The notes beneath the pieces are model-generated. The model saw only the letters and a list, made by a program, of their open reading frames with translations. It had not been told where the DNA came from and searched no databases. A program made the translations under genes and the position numbers. This document shows positions 12,850-24,005 of a stretch of 64,000 bases of DNA, piece by piece (position 1 is the first letter of the stretch; each line of letters begins with the position of its first letter). The stretch is from Choristoneura fumiferana (taxonomy: Eukaryota; Arthropoda; Insecta; Lepidoptera; Tortricidae), in contig NC_133500.1 of the NCBI RefSeq assembly GCF_025370935.1, positions 618,384 through 682,383 of the forward strand, read 5' to 3'.

Positions 12850-12988
12850 TACAGTTGCCAGAACTAACATCTGACACAACCACGCAACATAGCGTGCATA
12901 AATATCTGACACAAGACTATTTCTAGGGCCGGTAGGACATGTCAGATATTTTTGCGCGCTCCGCCAGAAATTAATGTAGCTGACTGTA
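12850..12988. mobile_element. TA-flanked MITE, family A, copy 4
   Basis: Begins TACAGTTGCCAG and ends GCTGACTGTA; interior with ACATCTGACAC, GGGCCGGTAGGAC and CAGATATTTTTGCGCGCTCC matches the family. More diverged than the others. Confidence 0.7.
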
Positions 12989-13184
12989 CTATTATCTATT
13001 CTGTGACTGTACTAAGAAGGGTTTTTTTTAGAATTTCTCACGGGATAGAGAGATAGCCAAATATTTATTCTAGTTTATGCTCTAGTTGTCCTGCAGATTA
13101 GCTCTGGTGGAAGAATGTCAGATGTCAAAGGCTTATAAACAGCGCTGTTACTACCGTAGCATTGGTAAAAAGTTTATAGGTAGT

Positions 13185-13312
13185 ATTTTTTTTTATGGTA
13201 TAGGGGGCAAATGAGCAGGCGGATCGCCTGATGGTAAGCGATTACCGTCGCCCATGGACACCTGCAACGCCAGAAGAGTCACAAGTGCGTTGCCGGCCTT
13301 TAAGGTAGGAGT
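13185..13312 (-). repeat. Dispersed repeat end (SINE-like), family S
   Basis: Starts with a T-run and reads GGCAAATGAGCAGGCGGATC, then GCGATTACCGTCGCCCATGG and GTGCGTTGCCGGCC. It is the reverse complement of the copies at 4409 and 9823 and extends further into the body of the element. Confidence 0.65.
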
Positions 13313-13611
13313 ACGCTCTTTTCTTGAAAACTAAGCGTAGTGTAGTGTAGGTAAGCTTGCTGCAGTTGCTTGTGTTGCAATTTAATCATTTGCCATCCTT
13401 TGTTACACAAAATAAACAAACTCACATCGCACGATAATAAATTATTTACGTATGACTTAATTATTGTACAAATTTTAATTATTGACAAAGTTTCAATATT
13501 CAAGTGCATGTTAGAAGAAATACTTATCAAGTACGAAGACGTAACATGAAAGAACCTATTGATTGAACACGTTTGCACGTTCGTAATCATAAAGTACCTA
13601 CTCGCCGAGGC

Positions 13612-14422
13612 TAGTGTTGCCGAAAAATAGTTAGTTTGCAATCGATAGTTTTAATCGAAAAAAGGCCATACTATCGATAGGCCTGTCGATACTATCGATA
13701 GTATCAATATCTCTTTTCGTGCTATACTATCGATAGTATCGAGAGTACCGATATTATTGCTGTCTAATAATAATAAACTATCGATACTATCGATAGTATT
13801 GAACAGAAAATTACGAAAAGTATCGATAGTGTCGATACTATATTTCAATACTATCGGATTATAAGCAAGATTGCAAGATGTAAAGGTTTCGTGTAAGGTA
13901 GGTAAGGCTTTCGACTTACTTAACGATCTACCAAACCTAACAATACAATACAATAACTCTTTATTGCACACCAACACATAGCAAGCAGTACAGAAAAACA
14001 GGAATATAGACAGAGACTTTCTGAGGTAAGCAATAGGCGGCCTTATCGCTTCAGAGCGATCTCTTCCAGGCAACCTTTACAATGGAATGGATGGAGAAGT
14101 AAGGAATAAATTTAAGCAGGTGGTGAATTTGCATTAACCTAACCAACTTACTCTTAGGACTTAGAAGATTCAGTTGCTGCAACTTCTGTTCTGTCAACCA
14201 CCCCGTGTAGATGCAACCGATACTATTGAAATAACGGTATCAATAGATTGTTCAAAACTATCGATAGTATCGATAGTATTTCTTAATTTTGTTCAATACT
14301 ATCGATACTATCGATAGTTTTGCATTATTACACATCAAAAATATCGATACTATCGCTTTTGCTCGAATTATCGATAGTCTATCGAAACATTATCGATAGT
14401 GGACTATCGATCGGCAACACTA
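13612..14422. mobile_element. hAT-like non-autonomous element, TATCGATA-rich
   Basis: The ends are a perfect 12-bp inverted repeat, TAGTGTTGCCGA, at 13612-13623 and its complement ending at 14422. They are flanked by GCCGAGGC (13604-13611) and GCCCAGGC (14423-14430), an 8-bp target duplication with one mismatch, the hallmark of hAT elements. Both arms carry clusters of ACTATCGATAGT-like palindromes; I count 15 ATCGAT hexamers in the element. It has no transposase frame. A LINE 3' end is inserted in the middle, splitting the two clusters. TATCGATA is the site bound by Drosophila DREF, itself a hAT-derived protein. Confidence 0.85.
13935..14150 (-). mobile_element. LINE/SINE 3' end nested in hAT-like element
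   Basis: Begins with an ATACA-type repeat (the tail, on this strand) then CTCTTTATTGCACACCAACA and CTTATCGCTTCAGAGCGATC, the reverse complement of 30590-30785. It separates the two TATCGATA clusters, so it inserted after the hAT-like element. Confidence 0.7.
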
Positions 14423-14430
14423 GCCCAGGC

Positions 14431-15326
14431 AGGGGCAACGCAACCATACAGCCTAAAGGGGAAATGCTGCACAAACCTGATCTACGTAGAAATTCGCGAC
14501 CGTGGCTTTGATTATTCAAACTTTTTAAACTCATTACAAAGTTCGAGCGGACGTAAGTACAACATAAGTTGGTACATGTTTAAGTTATCAAATGTTTTAT
14601 ATATAACTAGCGCAAAAACTTAACAGGTAAGTACCTACTTCACTTACTTGACTAGTACGTACCGAAAAAATCCTCCCAAGTCATAGAATGGTCGGAGTCG
14701 TTAGCACCGTCCATCTTCCAACACTATAACATTTTCTACGCTCAAACAAAACACTCAAGTTTATGTCACCAAACACTGAACTACATGTTTCGTTTATTTT
14801 GTTGACAAACAAAACAAATAACGAACGCTGTACGCGAACGGAACGCACGGCCTCTCCGCCGGCCGTCGACTCGTGAATGAGAATGAGAAAAATAAAATAA
14901 AAAAAAACCACGATACGGTGCTAGCTACGATGCAGTTGCGTTGATGTGTGCGTGAGGAGCGAGATGCGTTTATCACCATCTCTTTCACGCGTAGTAAAGT
15001 ACGGATGCACCAGGAAATGTGTATTTTTTTAAAAATAGAATGCGTGTCGGTTTGTTTGTCTTCTCGTCAACAAATCTGAAATTGTTGTTTCAATGACACA
15101 TTTTCGTTAAGTAGATGTGAAGCTCCGCTTCACTTCAAAGTGATCATCTCATCTGTTCAGAATGTGATACAGTGGATGAAAATAATGTAGACATATGAAT
15201 ATGAATCAGGCTCGAAGGACCATTTCTATTCTCTTCTTGTCTCTGCGTAAGCTAGTCTAAGTTAAAATTGTTCCTGTTGCGTACAGGAAGGTAGTGCCAC
15301 CAGAGTTGAGTGAGGCACAAGTTGAG
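14431..15326. other. Intergenic spacer, nothing recognised
   Basis: AT-rich, with short frames on the minus strand (14681-14988) without motifs. No gene or repeat family assigned. Confidence 0.45.
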
Positions 15327-15477
15327 GTCTGGGCCCTATGTACCTACACGAAGTGCAAAATTCGAACTTCGTATCTTGGCGTCCTGCTGACCCTTATATT
15401 ATTTAATACGAGAGTGAAAACGACGGTATGATACGAACTTCGATTTACGAATTTCGTTCGTAGTAGCCCCCCAGCAG
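15327..15477. mobile_element. MITE-like inverted repeat, family B
   Basis: Ends GGGCCCTATGT and CGTAGTAGCCCCCCAG with inverted CGAACTTCG blocks inside. Related units lie at 23528-23637 and 52345-52475, all with GTTCGTATC/GGTACGATAC and CGAA(G/A)TTCG motifs. Confidence 0.55.
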
Positions 15478-16019
15478 GGTTTTTTTTAATTGAAAGCAGG
15501 TTTTCTAGCGATGGTTCTTAGACATGTTTCATCAAAATCAGTTCAGCCGTTTTTGAGATGTTGAACTTTGATTGAAGTGACAAAGACGGGGGTTTTCCAT
15601 CTTTTTGTTGATTTGTTGATTGTGGGTTATTGTTCATTCATTTTATGATGATTTTCCTAATGTTTATTACAAATAAGAAAAACGTTATATATTTGTTCAT
15701 TAAACAAAAGGTAGCGCGTAGTTTTCGAAACTCTTTTTTAAATAAGAAAATTTCTTCATTCATTGATACACAGGTTTTTGGTTTCTGAACTGATTTTTGT
15801 TCTTGTTGGTGCGACTAAAGCTATTGAGACAACTGAACTGACCTGACAGCGCTTGAATTTTATTGCAAAATACACTTTAATGCACATGTTTACGTCATAT
15901 TTTGGCTTTGATAATAATAATAAAATATTTTGTAACTTTTGATCTTTTCCTTTTCCATTCAATAGACGTGTGACGTCACACATCATTGATCGGACACGAT
16001 CGTCAACGGACGAACGATT

Positions 16020-16413
16020 TCTAACAACATGGCGGACTTTTAATCAGTTGTTGTGTTTCGCATTTGCATTTCGTCAGTTAATTATAAATAAGTAAACATT
16101 GACCTTTTTCGCTCGTAAATTTAATAGTCTAATATTAATAATACTTGAGACAGTTTTCAGTTCGTGGGAATAGTTTTAAGGATATGTGATTTAAGGTGAA
16201 TACCGTGTACTCGTATGTTGAATAACATAAGCCGATTTAATTGCATTTCGCTGTCACATTGCAGTTCACGTTGCTTTTTATTCAATTAAGAACTAATCTT
16301 TTACATGTTCGTATTGAAATAATACAATTTCTTTCTTGTTGTTGTAGTAAATCATTGGAGACGAATCGTGGTGGATCTTGTGGTCTTTTGCCTTATAACT
16401 GGTTGTTGTTGCG
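16020..16413 (+). promoter_or_regulatory. Upstream/5' region of kinase gene
   Basis: Between the repeat spacer and the kinase start codon. AACAACATGGCGGACTTTTAA at 16024-16043 holds an out-of-context ATG with an in-frame stop after four codons, which would be a tiny upstream ORF if it is transcribed. The transcription start cannot be placed from sequence alone. Confidence 0.3.
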
Positions 16414-19400
16414 ATGCCAAGGCGCGGTCCAGAGGCCGTGCAGGCGCTTGAGCCGCCAAAGAAGAAGTTAAAAGCAGTTTCAGAGCAGCTTTCCTTATTA
16501 TGTCCGAGTTTGGATGCGAGTTTCACGGACGACGAGGCTCTGCCGCCCGGGATCGTCTTTTCAGACATTCAGCAGAAGAAATGGCGCATTGGAAAGCCTA
16601 TTGGTAAGATCTGGAAGCAGCCGAGATTATGAGCGTAATTTGATTATTAATTGTCACCAAAAACAACCCTAACTTGTAATCAAATTGTAAGTGTCTGATC
16701 TACTTTGCTATCTGTAAAGGAAGGCTTGTGGGAATAATCAAATTTAGATACTTACTATGTATTAGACAACAGTCTTAAAGATGTAAATGGTACTTCTTCT
16801 TCCGGTGCCCTCTCCTATTGGAGGTCAGCTATCATTAGAGCTATCCTTACCTTATAGACTGCCGCTCAAAAGAGGGCCTGTACTTATTCCGAACCAGTCT
16901 CTAAGGTTTCTTAACCACGAGGTACATCTACGGCCAGGTGGTCTGCGGCCTTGTATCTTCCCCTGGATAATCTGACTTGCAATAGAATTATTTTCGAGGC
17001 TGCTATGGAAAATTGCAGAATGCAAAGTATAAGATTGTGCATTCCTTTTTTGAACAAAACATAATGTGATTGGAAACATTTTAACTCCAAAAGATTTAGG
17101 TTTTTGCAATAAACCACATAGCGTAGGCTCATAAGCATTGACATCTATGTACTAGACTGCGTGTTTCTTACATCAAAACGGTGCACAAAAACAGTTCACA
17201 GCGCAGTTTTGTGAACAGTTCACTATAGTCTGTTAATGTCCGTGACAGCGGTTGTGTCAAAGTAATATTGATGATTGATGTGCTGTGCATTTTGTTCCAA
17301 ACAACCAGTCTAGTGCCGTAAGGTACATAGATGTAGATGCTCATAAGCCTGTAAGATTGTACTAACCCCTTGTATGGCGGATATAGAATAAAACCTGCAT
17401 TGTAGTCTCGTTTGACTAAAACTATACCAATCTTACAGATTAACGCCTTCATGATCATATATCCCTACATGCTATGCTTGTAACTAGTAGCAGGCTTTTT
17501 CTGCTTTGTGACAAGAACTGCCTACAAACAGAGAACCAGACTGTTGGTTTGTGGCATTTAATGTGTCTGAATAAAAATAGACAAAAATAACCTTAAATTT
17601 TGCTAAAATCTGTGCCTAACCATATGACAGGTTTCTTATGCACATACAAACTGTGTTTTATAAACAAAACAAAGGGTTTAGTGTTATCTCAACTATTCCA
17701 GTCCAAGCTAATCTAACATTTGTATGTTCTAAATATATGTAGCAAACTGAATAATATATATTTTTTTATCTTAGCCATCACACATCTGTCTGGGCTATAG
17801 TTTATTTTTTACTTCTTTTAATGGTCAATCAACTTTTAAGTGTTTGTTATTCTGTCCTGTAACTCAAGGAGTCATTAGTGATAGATCAACTTGCTTAGAA
17901 AAATGTTTGCAATGTATACTAGCATGCTTAGGAGATGAGCCAAATGATACAGGAGTCACCGAGGAGACATTACCATGGCAACAAGCTACACTAAAAAGTT
18001 TATTGTCTGTTAAATAAAACTATGTTTGCAGGTAGAGGCAGCTTTGGTAGGATATATCTTGCCTCTGACAATGTTGACAAGGATGTCACTAAGCTGAATG
18101 CTAATTATGTGGTCAAAATTGAGCCCCACAGTAACGGGCCCCTGTTTGTTGAGGTGCACTGCCTCGTTCGCACCTCACAGGTGTCCAAAAGTAAGTATAA
18201 ACATAGGGACTGTGTAAACAACTTTAACTGGTTTTTCATTATGTACAGTCATGGAAACTGAGTCACGTACCAGAGTGGAACCGTTTCATAATCCATTTTG
18301 CTACAACTCCTTTAGCAAATGTATGGAATGTCAACATGACATCAGTATCACTAATGTTCCACCCTTGTACATTGATTCAGTTTCCTCAACTGTGTACAGG
18401 AAAAGAGAGTTTGGGGTAAATTATTAAGATCAAATGAATAAGACTGGGATTATGGGATGATATGGTGGAAAATCCCAACTCATAACTGTGATTAGTAAAG
18501 ACTCTTTGCAAACTTGATGTCACACCTTGTGTTCCACACACTCAGTTTATTACTGAGGTACTTAAAACAATGATATAACAATAACATTTATTTATAATCT
18601 AAAACAAGTTCCATGTAAAGATAACGATGGAAGTATAAAAAGAAAAACCTTTGCCGGTTTTGACATAAGAATTTATTTGTAATTAAAACTGATACTATGG
18701 TCAAGGTCAACCATGGAACCATTTAACAGTAAACGTCATAGTGACATCGCATTAATTAACAAGGAAAATCGTAATGACTTTTCCTTTCAAAAGGTTCCAT
18801 GGTGGCTCATGAATTAAAGTCCTTGACCATACTATGTCTGCAGTAAAACAGGTGCATTATAACACTGTTCTACCTACCTTGTCTTTAATTATTTAATGTT
18901 AATTTAATCAACTTACCACTGTAACCTTGCTTGTGGCACTTGAGTAAATGAAATAAAAATGTGATTGTAGTAATTTAATTCATTTAAGTTTAGTTATTTA
19001 TGAAAAATAGCTGTAGCTCTCAACTTCTATATCCCACTGAAATTATGCATTTATGTGGTATTAAGAGTATGTTTATCTTTTACAACATAGTTTTCCAACT
19101 GACTGACTTTTCTAAATTGTTTTTTTTACATTTTTACAGTCAAAGAATGGCGACAAGAAAACAAACAGAAGCGTATCGGCATGCCAGTCTACATCGCAAG
19201 CGGCTCATTCACAGATGAGAAGACTGGCACCAAATATAGGTTCCTAGTCCTGCCCCGTTACGACATTGATTTGCAGAAAATTATCGCCCGTAGTAAAGTA
19301 CTGGATCTAAAAAATGTTTTGGTTCTCGCTCTGCAGATACTTGATGTACTTGAATATCTACACAACCAGGGGTACACACATTCAGATATAAAAAGCTCAA

Positions 19401-22400
19401 ATCTTATGCTTGGTTTCGAAGGTGGCAAAATAAATAAGTTCCCAATGGTTAAACCCTCTTCATCATTTCAAAAGGAAACAAAAGATGTTGCAGTGCTGTC
19501 AGGAAAGTACAGGAGAGTCAAGAGTGGGAAGGCAAGGGCTTCAAACTATTATGATGATGAGGACTTTGTTATAAAAGACTCTAAAACTGATTGTGATGAA
19601 ACCTGCGATAGTGAGAAAAGACTAGACAGTGTCAAAAACAAACTTCGAAAGATATTGTCTGACAAAGACAGCAGAACTTTGCACAGACACCATGCATTTA
19701 ACCTCCGACAACTTTCAAGCTATGTCAATTATGAAGACATGACTAGTTCCGTGTGCTCTGACCAGTCCTATCAAAAGTTATTAGACGACTTTGGTAATAA
19801 AAGTATCATAAGAACTACTGCAGAATTCTATCAGGACTCCAAAAGGAAGAAACCAAGTGTAGATGATGCAAACCTTGATGAAATTCATAAAGAAGCGATT
19901 CTGTCTCAGTCCAATAAACAGATTTACTTGCTAGACTATGGTTTGGCATCAAAGTTTTTAGATTCAGAAGGCAAACATAAGGACTTCGGTATGGACGCGA
20001 GGAAAGCTCATGATGGTACTTTAGAGTATAGCTCTCGAGACTCGCATATTGGAGCTCATTCAAGAAGGTCAGATCTTGAAACTCTTGGATATAACCTCAT
20101 TGATTGGCTTACGGGGTCCTTGCCATGGAAAACAACAGAAGTCCTTGCTGAGCCTGACCTAGTACACGCTTTAAAGAAAAACTACATGAGTGATATAAAA
20201 TCGTTCCTGAAAACCAGCTTCAAGACTGAGTTTTACCCTCAATTCATGGAAAAATACCTAGAATATATTACAAGTTTGGATTTCACACAGAAACCAGACT
20301 ATGACTATTGTCGCAGCTTATTCAAAAGTGAACTCCTGAAAAATGCAGATAAAGGAGTTTCATTGAAACTCGCCGAGCCCCCATGCTCTCCCATGGGTCG
20401 TAAAATGTGTTATTCAAGAAGGTTTGGAAGGAAGAATACGCCAGCGGACTTTTTGGCCAGAAATGGTATAAAGAAAGCTTATGAGAGGGAGAATGTGTGC
20501 TCTCTCGAGAATGACTTGAAGCTAGAGCTGTTAAAACAGACCATCAACATTTCCAGTGAGGGTATTAGAAAGCCATGCACTTCCAGGAACTTCTTTGTTT
20601 CTGATGCAGACCTAGTCGCTCGACTGAAGAAATCCCTGATGCCACATGACATCCTTGGAAAGAAGTTATCACCGAAAAACTTGCGATCGAACAAGAAAGT
20701 ACAAAAACGTAGAGGTAAAAGGACTCATAGAAACAGCATTGGTAAATTTGGCAACTTTATGGGCTCAGCAAAGCAGTTTACTTGGGCTGAAATATTAGCT
20801 CAAAATCCAGAAGATATTCTCAGAAGAGAACGCAATGTAGCTAACAATGACGAGGAAGACGATGATGAGGATACCTGCAAATACAGGATCAGGAAATTGT
20901 CCAACGCATCATCGGAATGCAGTGATTCCAATCTTCAATCACCACTGCTGCAAAAAGATTTCTTACAAGGTGTTAAGCTTACATATGCTATGAAAGAAGT
21001 AATATCCAACTTCAAGAAGAAGATAACAAACAAAGGAGGTAAGGAATCCGAAGAGATTCCAGAAGAATTAAAAGGTTATACACCAGCTATGATTAAAATC
21101 TACAGGATTAAAGAAAAAAGGGAGGCAAGGGAGAAGGAGGCCCTTAAAACACAGACTGACACCAAGGTGACACCATCAGAACCTAGATGCACTAGGTCAA
21201 TGAGAAACAAAAAGGTAGCAAAGAAAACTCAAGTGCCTGTTATAACTAGAACTACTAGAAATAAAAGTAGCGTGGACAGCATCAAAGTGAAAGAGGTGAC
21301 TGTTAGTATTGAAAAAATTAAGATTGATGTTAAACCTAAAGCTAGGCATGTTAAGAAGCAAGAGGTGAAATTTACCGAAAATCCTAAGTCACCTGCAGCT
21401 AATAAGATTAAAAGTAAGTACTTCTTTGGTCATGAAGGGCTTCATCAGCATCACGCTTACTGATTGGAAAGGGATAAACTAGTCTTGTTGGATAACATTA
21501 CACCGTAAAATATGTATCTGTTTTTTGATCGAAATATGACTAATACTCATACAATGCCACAGGGCGGCCAAAACTGAAAATAAAAGGTTTTAGCATTAGA
21601 AAAAGGGTAAACAATCTTGAAGTCTTTTTATTGAAAGAAGATTTAAAAAAAACAGAAACCATTCCATTACTAATGATACCAAAAGCATGTAATTGAACAT
21701 ATTATGTCCTTGCTAATTGTGACATATTTGCTGTGACTTATTTTTCAAAAGTTTTTTTCAATAAAGACGCGTCAAGATCGCTTACCTTCTTTTTAATTCA
21801 AAAAAAAATTAAGTATAGTTATATTTCAGTCAAACATCAGATTGGTTCAGTATTGTACAATGAGAACCCTATATTTAATATCTTTAGGTAAGCTAGCATG
21901 CCAGGCCGATAGTGTACAGATATCTTTAAATTCTTCCGGGATATTTCAGGAGGTTATTGGGTTAGTTTGACTAACCTAACTGACCCCTATAAAAGTTTTT
22001 CCATCGGAATCTTTGATCCAAAGTGTAACCTTTGACGCGGTACACTTTGAATATCGATCAATGTATGGAAATGATAACCACCGTCAAAAACATTTACAAG
22101 GATTTTCAGTGTAACTAATGCCCTCTGCACTGCACATGGAGCTACTCAAAAAATCAGTTTTAGTCATTTCTGTCATAGAGAAATATTTTAGTCGCTCAAA
22201 TTTCACTACAAAAACGCAGAAAACTCTGGTACCAGTAGCGCGGCGACCAGCACGCACGACGCGTCACGCGTGATCAGTTGCGAACGCGTTGCTAACCAGT
22301 TGCTGACTGGTCGCGTCGTATGCGAACCTCGATGAAAGTGTATGGCGGTGACGCTCAAACAACTCGATAGTAATTTTGAGTTTATAACTAGTTACTTTTG

Positions 22401-22543
22401 AGTAGCTCCATGTGCGGAGGCTTACTCTTCTCAAAACCATTGATAACGTTTATTCTTTGGTTCTAGAATCGCCTACCAGAACTCGGACAGCTACTGTCCC
22501 TACCAACAGACGCCGATTGAGAAGCAGCAAACGTAAAGCATGA
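16414..22543 (+). CDS. ball: VRK1/ballchen-type serine/threonine kinase
   Basis: Vaccinia-related-kinase family member; the Drosophila homolog (ballchen/NHK-1) phosphorylates histone H2A and BAF in the nucleus. Coding exons: 16414-16603, 18032-18190, 19140-21413 and 22467-22543, giving 899 residues with consistent phases. Visible motifs: glycine loop GRGSFG, VVKIE lysine, catalytic HSDIKSSNL (Asp about 199) and DYG (Asp about 382), the DYG being typical of VRKs. Between those two motifs lies an extra stretch of about 160 mainly charged residues not found in human VRK1. The C-terminal half is long and basic. The frame of exon 3 can read past the GTAAGT donor at 21414 to a stop at 21463, but the exon at 22467, behind a good acceptor, continues the basic tail in phase (RRRLRSSKRKA), so I prefer the spliced end. 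Confidence 0.88.
17113..17345. mobile_element. MITE-like element in kinase intron 1
   Basis: GCTCATAAGCATTGACATCT on the left is mirrored, imperfectly, by ATGTAGATGCTCATAAGCC on the right. The body has ACGGTGCACAAAAACAGTTC, shared with 6769-6830. Confidence 0.55.
21592..21830. mobile_element. Long-TIR MITE, family C, copy 1 (kinase intron 3)
   Basis: Starts GCATTAGAAAAAGGGTAAAC with TCTTTTTATTGAAA inside, mirrored by TTTCAATAAAGACGCG and CTTACCTTCTTTTTAATTC. A second, better preserved copy is at 29531-29982. Its AATAAA near 21759 could act as a cryptic poly(A) signal if the intron is retained. Confidence 0.7.
22132..22415. mobile_element. 284-bp inverted-repeat element with GC-rich core
   Basis: Perfect 20-bp terminal inverted repeat GCACATGGAGCTACTCAAAA at both ends. 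The centre is G+C-rich with GACCAGCACGCACGACGCG and an inverted CTGACTGGTCGCGTCGT. It lies in kinase intron 3, 50 bp before the last exon. Confidence 0.8.
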
Positions 22544-23187
22544 GCTACTACAGCCACTTATTGACGGGATAAACATTTTGACATTATTATTGATTTATTA
22601 ATATGTTGTAAGGTCAGGTAAAACTTAACATGGATCTTGCAAGATCTTGTTTCTTGTAAAACAAAGGCGCAAGAAAAGGTACACATTCTCGTCATAACTT
22701 TGCGTCTCTTCCGCTATGCGTGCAAATTTTAAATATTATTTCAGCGGGGTATTTTTATTTGTCAACTTTTCTTGTCTTTATCTGTTTGAATTGAAAAAGT
22801 ACATATTCTGAAAAGAATGTTGTACGTACCAATCGTGATTCTAATACGACAATGTCTTGCCAGTCTTGTTAAGTTTTACCGCACCTTACCACGCTAAAAC
22901 CTGTTCAAAATCCGCCGCCTTTAAACATCAATTATTTTCGCAATGCAAAATCATTGCGTGTTTATGACAAATTTGAAAACTGATTGAAATATATTACAAT
23001 TTTAATTATAAATCAAAATTGAAACTGTATTGCCGGTATGAAAGTTGTCTGTGATTTTTATCATTGCATATTGATATTCAAATTTACCAACTCTTAACTA
23101 GAAGTTTTGTTCTACACGTAGATTAATTATATTAAGTATAATATGCGAACGGTTTTAAACGCTTTTTGTAATTTCGAGTAGAAGTAT

Positions 23188-23193
23188 AATAAA
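23188..23193 (+). promoter_or_regulatory. Candidate poly(A) signal for kinase gene
   Basis: AATAAA about 650 bp after the proposed stop codon at 22541-22543. Placement by motif only. Confidence 0.3.
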
Positions 23194-23293
23194 TCTGTTG
23201 AATAAGATTTTGTGTTTCATTACTCCTACAACTAGACAATACTATTATGCATTTACTGAAATTCGTAAGTAATAGTACAAGTCCTAGGTATAA

Positions 23294-23515
23294 AGGGCCC
23301 CATACACGGTACGATCCGTCGCTTCAGACCGATCGTAATGACGAATAAACAGTAAATGACAAGATCGTTAACGATTTACTTCATCGAAGACTATGTCTGA
23401 TATCGCAACGAAATCCCATCGTAACGATAAATCGACAGTGTATGGCTCTACGATCAATCGTCACGATTTTCATCAGATCGATCGTAAAGGCGAATCGAAT
23501 CGTGTATGGGGCCCT
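23294..23515. mobile_element. PIF/Harbinger-like MITE, 222 bp
   Basis: Terminal inverted repeat AGGGCCCCATACACG, flanked on both sides by TAA (23291-23293 and 23516-23518), matching the 3-bp TWA duplication of PIF/Harbinger elements. A 78-bp relative is at 39898-39975. Confidence 0.8.
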
Positions 23516-23527
23516 TAATAAGACTGA

Positions 23528-23637
23528 GGGCCTACTCCGAAGTTCGAAAATCAAAGTTCGTATCGTACCGTCCCTCTCGCTCTCGTACTAAATAGAACTC
23601 GAACGACACAAACTTCGAATTTCATAGTAGCCCTGCA
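23528..23637. mobile_element. MITE-like inverted repeat, family B
   Basis: GGGCCTACTCCGAAGTTCGA on the left, CTTCGAATTTCATAGTAGCC on the right. Same family as 15327 and 52345; lies 10 bp from the Harbinger-like element. Confidence 0.6.
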
Positions 23638-23759
23638 GGTAGTTTCAAGTGCTTGCATTTTTCGCATTGATTCGCCCATGCACTATTTAATTTTGATTTA
23701 CATTGTTGCTTACCGGATTGATTTTAAAGCTAGGCTTGTTTATCCAGACTATGCATAAA

Positions 23760-24005
23760 CAAGAGCGTGTTGGACACACTTGAAAGAGGGTTCCGTAGCC
23801 ATTACGAAAAAAAATAGTAATATTTTTCTAGGGATTTCATATTTTATACGGAATATTCCAAGTTTAGGTATACTTTATACCTTAGGCTGCTGTTTACTCT
23901 TAAACTACTAATAAATCTCAAGAAAACATAACCGTTATAGTTTTCCTTGTTTTTAGATGATTCCGTATTTTATAAAATACCGGTAAAGGGAGTCTTCCTT
24001 TAGGG
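23760..24005 (+). repeat. GGGTTCCGTA dispersed repeat
   Basis: Includes GAGCGTGTTGGACACAC, GGGTTCCGTAGCC, TTTTATACGGAATATTCC and ATACCTTAGGCTGCTGTTTA. Parallel copies occur at 51010-51200 (+), 28140-28345 (-) and 54855-54975 (-). It is probably a single transposon family with ends of the CCGGCCAAG...GTGTCGGACACGC type. Confidence 0.6.

Noticed and set aside
21414..21463. Stop at 21463 as end of the kinase
   Set aside because: A strong GTAAGT donor lies just before and a phase-matched exon follows at 22467; kept only as a possible retained-intron isoform.
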